From CAG-882 sp050874385 (lineage in GTDB: Bacteria; Bacillota; Clostridia; Lachnospirales; Lachnospiraceae): a stretch of DNA of 64,000 bases. This document shows, piece by piece, positions 61,078-64,000 of this stretch. The stretch's first letter is position 1. Each line of letters begins with the position of its first letter. The DNA is taken from positions 1 through 64,000 of the forward strand of contig JBNMKO010000008.1 of assembly GCA_050874385.1 (NCBI GenBank), given 5' to 3'. The position numbers and the translations under genes are program-made. The notes below the pieces were generated by a model. The model was given only the letters and a program-made list of their open reading frames with translations. It had not been told where the DNA came from and ran no database searches.

Positions 61078-63696
61078 ATGGTAAGAGAAAAAATTTCGTT
61101 GAATGATGGATGGCGTTTTTATAAGGGAGAAATCAGCGGAGTGCGTAACCGCTGGGCGTGGGGGAAATCAGGTTCATGGAATCAGGGACCGGAATCGTTT
61201 GATTATGATGACAGCGTATGGAGGGAGGTTGAACTGCCACATGATTTTGTCATAGAAAGTACTCCGTATGAATATTCAGCGCAGGAGTTTGGAAGCGACA
61301 ATGCAATCCCGGAGATGGACACGGTGAAGAACATCCACACGACGGCGGGCTCGTTCAAAAAGGATGTCGGATGGTACAGAAAACATTTCTGTGTAGATAA
61401 GGAAGATTTAGGAAAGAGAATACATGTGGCATTTGACGGTGTGTACCGCGACAGCACTGTGTTTGTCAACAATTTCTTTGTGGGACGACACCAAAGCGGA
61501 TATACTCCGTTTGAATATGATATATCGGATTTTTTAAACTATGGCGGGGACAATGTTATCGTGGTATATGTGGACGCGAGGGCTGCCGAGGGGTGGTTCT
61601 ATGAGGGCGGAGGAATATACCGCAATGTGTGGCTTTATAAGACCGCCCCTGTTCACATTCAGGATGTTTATGTCAAGGCTGTGCCGTGTCAAACGCCTTT
61701 GGATGGGCATGTTGACGCGGATTTGGAGATATCGCTTGATATAGCATCTTGTGAGTTTTTTATGGAAAATGGTTCACGCATAGATTTTGCGGCAAAGGAC
61801 TCCGCGGCTGTCGGAAAAGAGGCTGATTACAGTGTGAGCGTTGAGATAGCTGCGCCGGGAATTTGTGAGCAAAACGACATAATTGATAATGTATCCTATA
61901 GTTTGAACGATATAAACTATGGAACAAGCAAACATAAACTTATAGCTTATATAAAAAATGCAAAAGCATGGGATATCAACTCTCCGTTTATGTATATGGC
62001 AAAAATACAGCTTTTCAAGGATGGTGAGTGTATAGACCGCTGTGAGCAGGATTTTGGAATAAGAAAGATATATTTTGATGCGGATGATGGCTTTATGCTC
62101 AATGGAAGAAAAGTTAAGCTGAACGGAGTGTGCTGCCATCAGAACCATGGCGGAATTGGAAGTGCAATGCCCGGTGAAATGTACCGCTACAGGCTGTTAA
62201 AGTTAAAAGAGATGGGAGTTAACGCCTACCGCACTTCACACTACTGTCCGGCACCGGAGCTTTTATACTGGTGTGACAGACTGGGAATACTTGTCATGGA
62301 TGAGACAAGACTTCTTTCAAGTGCAGTGGAGGATTTGAACCAGCTTGAAGCGGTTGTGAGAGAGGGTAGAAATCATCCTAGTGTGATTATGTACTCCATA
62401 GGAAATGAGGAGGCACAGTCGGAGCTTATAAAGCAGGGCGGATATATCGCAAGAACCATGATAAATCATGTGCGCTCACTTGACGATGCAAGACCTGTCA
62501 CTATGGGACTTTTATTGTATGATTTGCAGCACAGGAGGAAACTTGACTCGGTTGAGGAGATTGAACATATAGGCAGGCAGCTTGATGTGTGTGGCTTTAA
62601 CTATCACCATGAAATGTGGCAGGAGTACAAGGACAGAAATCCAGAACAGCCTATTGTCTGTACGGAGGCATCGACCATAAAAGGAAGCAGAGAATGCTAT
62701 GAGCGCGATGATGACAGATGTATGCTTGAACTTAGCATGATGGACACCGTGAAAGAACAGATGAAATATGTGGATAAAAGTTATGTAGCGGGAGCTTTTT
62801 TGTGGACTGGATTTGATTATTATGGAGAGCCAACGCCTTTTGCATGGCCGGCGGTCAGTTCGCAGTTCGGGCTTATGGATTTGTCGGGAAATCCAAAGGA
62901 TGGCTATTATTATTTTAAGGCATTTTACAGGGATGAACCTCTTGTGCATATAGCACATTCATGGAATGGCGTTGCCGGTGAAAAAATGGACATGATCGTG
63001 TTCTCTAATTGCCAAGATGTTGAACTTTTTGTAAATGACAGAAGTATTGGCAAAAAGAAAGCTGAAAGGTTTGGATATCTTATATGGAAGAATGTGGCTT
63101 ATGAGCCGGGAAGACTTATGGCTGTGGGCGACGAAGGTACAGCACAGGATATTGTTGTGACACCTGGAACGGTGGCAGGTGTAAAGCTTAGACTTGAATA
63201 TTTTCATGGAGATATAATGGTTGTAAATGCAACTATAGTTGACGCGGATGGAAATGTTGTGACAGATGCTGACTGTGACATAAAATTCAGTGCGGATATC
63301 GTTGATGGTAATAAATATGCATCTATAACTGAAAGCATAAATACATCAAAAAATATTAATATGCCAAAGAATATTGATATGCATATGGAGGAAATTGTTG
63401 ACAGCTCTCAAATTGCAGAGAATAGCAATGTGCAGGATGTAAGCTTATTCCATAAAGAACATATAAGAGTGAGCTGTGAGACAAATTCAGGCTTTAGTGA
63501 CGTTTTATATGTGCCATGTGAAAGTAAAATTAAAACAGGGTCTGACAAAGAGATGCTTTCAGAGTTATCTAAGATAAGACTTTTGGGGACTTCAAGTGGT
63601 TATGCGGCTGACCATGTGCCGCCTCACAGTGATGTGAGGAGAAGCTTTAACGGGCTTGCGCAGGCGGTTTTTAAGGTATATAATTTGTTGACATAG
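61078..63696 (+). CDS. Glycoside hydrolase family 2 beta-galactosidase-type enzyme (second copy)
   Basis: This 872-residue protein starts at ATG 61078 behind GGGAGG; a GTG three bases earlier is possible. GH2 segments are WYRKHFCVDKEDL, AAEGWFYEGGGIYRNVWLY, GVCCHQNHGGIG and NAYRTSHYCPAPELL. Acid/base Glu444 is in YSIGNEE, and nucleophile Glu530 is in IVCTEAST. The C-terminal part contains a low-complexity Asn/Lys/Met stretch (about 755-775). It has no signal peptide and is not closely related to the GH2 at 28955. It stands alone. Its last codons overlap the promoter of the antitoxin gene. Confidence 0.88.
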   Translation: MVREKISLNDGWRFYKGEISGVRNRWAWGKSGSWNQGPESFDYDDSVWREVELPHDFVIESTPYEYSAQEFGSDNAIPEMDTVKNIHTTAGSFKKDVGWYRKHFCVDKEDLGKRIHVAFDGVYRDSTVFVNNFFVGRHQSGYTPFEYDISDFLNYGGDNVIVVYVDARAAEGWFYEGGGIYRNVWLYKTAPVHIQDVYVKAVPCQTPLDGHVDADLEISLDIASCEFFMENGSRIDFAAKDSAAVGKEADYSVSVEIAAPGICEQNDIIDNVSYSLNDINYGTSKHKLIAYIKNAKAWDINSPFMYMAKIQLFKDGECIDRCEQDFGIRKIYFDADDGFMLNGRKVKLNGVCCHQNHGGIGSAMPGEMYRYRLLKLKEMGVNAYRTSHYCPAPELLYWCDRLGILVMDETRLLSSAVEDLNQLEAVVREGRNHPSVIMYSIGNEEAQSELIKQGGYIARTMINHVRSLDDARPVTMGLLLYDLQHRRKLDSVEEIEHIGRQLDVCGFNYHHEMWQEYKDRNPEQPIVCTEASTIKGSRECYERDDDRCMLELSMMDTVKEQMKYVDKSYVAGAFLWTGFDYYGEPTPFAWPAVSSQFGLMDLSGNPKDGYYYFKAFYRDEPLVHIAHSWNGVAGEKMDMIVFSNCQDVELFVNDRSIGKKKAERFGYLIWKNVAYEPGRLMAVGDEGTAQDIVVTPGTVAGVKLRLEYFHGDIMVVNATIVDADGNVVTDADCDIKFSADIVDGNKYASITESINTSKNINMPKNIDMHMEEIVDSSQIAENSNVQDVSLFHKEHIRVSCETNSGFSDVLYVPCESKIKTGSDKEMLSELSKIRLLGTSSGYAADHVPPHSDVRRSFNGLAQAVFKVYNLLT

Positions 63697-63716
63697 GTAT
63701 AATAAGAGTATATAAT
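63688..63716 (+). promoter_or_regulatory. Consensus sigma-A promoter of the Phd/YefM operon
   Basis: TTGACA (63688-63693) and TATAAT (63711-63716) are both perfect hexamers, spaced by 17 bases. The -35 overlaps the end of the GH2 gene. Confidence 0.85.
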
Positions 63717-63719
63717 AAA

Positions 63720-63752
63720 GTACGGAAAGACATACGATTTTTTGTACGGAAA
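63720..63752 (+). repeat. Paired GTACGGAAA repeats, possible antitoxin operator
   Basis: GTACGGAAA occurs at 63720-63728 and 63744-63752, 24 bases apart, just after the promoter -10 and before the antitoxin ATG. Phd/YefM proteins usually bind repeats at their own promoter, so these are plausible operators. Confidence 0.5.
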
Positions 63753-63765
63753 AGAGGCGCCTGAA

Positions 63766-64000
63766 ATGTTAGCAGTAAAAAGCATGGATGTCAGAGACAA
63801 TTTCAAAGCATTTTGTGACAAGGTTTTCAAGGGTGAGACATTGATTGTCTCAAGACCGAAGAATGAAAATATTGTAATGATGTCAGAAGCTGAATATAAT
63901 GATATTATGAAAGCTAAGAGAAATGCTGAATATTTAGCTATGTTAGATAAGTCTATGGCTGAAGCTGAAGCTGGTGGACTTGTACCTATAACAATAGATG
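63766..64000 (+). CDS. Phd/YefM-type antitoxin, N-terminal part (runs off window)
   Basis: The 78 visible codons start MLAVKSMDVRDNFKAFCDKV and contain IVSRPKNENIVMMSEAEYND, the pattern of Phd/YefM antitoxins with an N-terminal DNA-binding fold. The C-terminal part, which neutralises the toxin, is reached at about AMLDKSMAEAEAG. A RelE/YoeB- or Doc-type toxin gene should follow to the right of the window. The consensus promoter and paired repeats upstream fit an autoregulated TA operon. Confidence 0.85.
   Translation, partial: MLAVKSMDVRDNFKAFCDKVFKGETLIVSRPKNENIVMMSEAEYNDIMKAKRNAEYLAMLDKSMAEAEAGGLVPITID

Noticed and set aside
1..64000. CRISPR arrays, tRNA/rRNA genes, transposase genes
   Set aside because: No regularly spaced repeat array, no tRNA cloverleaf or rRNA sequence, and no transposase or integrase frame was recognised by reading. 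Computational scans would be needed to exclude small ones.

Overview
The window looks like chromosomal DNA of a spore-forming-lineage Firmicute, most probably a gut or rumen Lachnospiraceae (inference). The grounds are strong AGGAGG-type ribosome sites, moderate to low GC, adjacent spoIID/spoIIQ-like genes, LytTR/GHKL two-component pairs, PucR and ECF regulators, and many glycoside hydrolases including a domain-permuted GH3 of the type known from Butyrivibrio and Ruminococcus.

Layout. 0-5 kb: 3' end of ileS, then a PucR-type regulator divergent from an Fe-S/FAD old-yellow-enzyme reductase. 5.2-5.5 kb: a compact locus with all the parts of an Fst/par-type type I toxin-antitoxin system: a 28-residue hydrophobic peptide, a convergent antisense promoter, a shared bidirectional terminator and direct repeats at both RNA 5' ends. 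5.7-7.9 kb: a truncated Nudix gene, then a LytTR regulator and GHKL kinase. 7.9-20.6 kb: an accessory island. It holds a three-gene minus-strand operon built around a Ser/Thr kinase-STAND ATPase-TPR protein, an L7/L12-PH-PASTA membrane protein between two leader repeats, two glycine-zipper membrane proteins, twin small Cys-rich proteins, and the debris of a second LytTR/GHKL locus. 20.7-22 kb: ECF sigma factor and anti-sigma factor.

22.5-35.7 kb is a glycoside-utilisation cluster: GH3, a permuted GH3 broken by one in-frame amber codon, a small membrane protein, GH2, a GH78 alpha-L-rhamnosidase and a GPH-family sugar symporter. It suits import or hydrolysis of rhamnose- and glucose-decorated glycosides. 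A second complete LytTR/GHKL pair follows (35.8-37.8 kb). Directly behind it is a DUF262 / ABC-type ATPase / HNH gene trio (37.9-40.8 kb) that looks like an anti-phage system.

41-64 kb is mostly core metabolism and cell biology: an M28 peptidase; a secreted 52-residue peptide gene convergent with a large HTH/helical-repeat regulator, bracketed by two GGGACACTTT palindromes (a candidate peptide-signalling pair); a solute-binding lipoprotein; a GNAT acetyltransferase; glycogen phosphorylase; SpoIID- and SpoIIQ-like proteins; a chemoreceptor fused to PilZ; a SNF2 helicase; a hemolysin III family protein; a second GH2 enzyme; and the start of a Phd/YefM antitoxin gene under a consensus promoter.

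Strongest candidates for undescribed biology: the type I TA locus, the peptide/HTH regulator pair, the kinase-STAND operon, and the DUF262-ATPase-HNH trio. Functional claims for these are inferred from architecture and context. No database search was possible.
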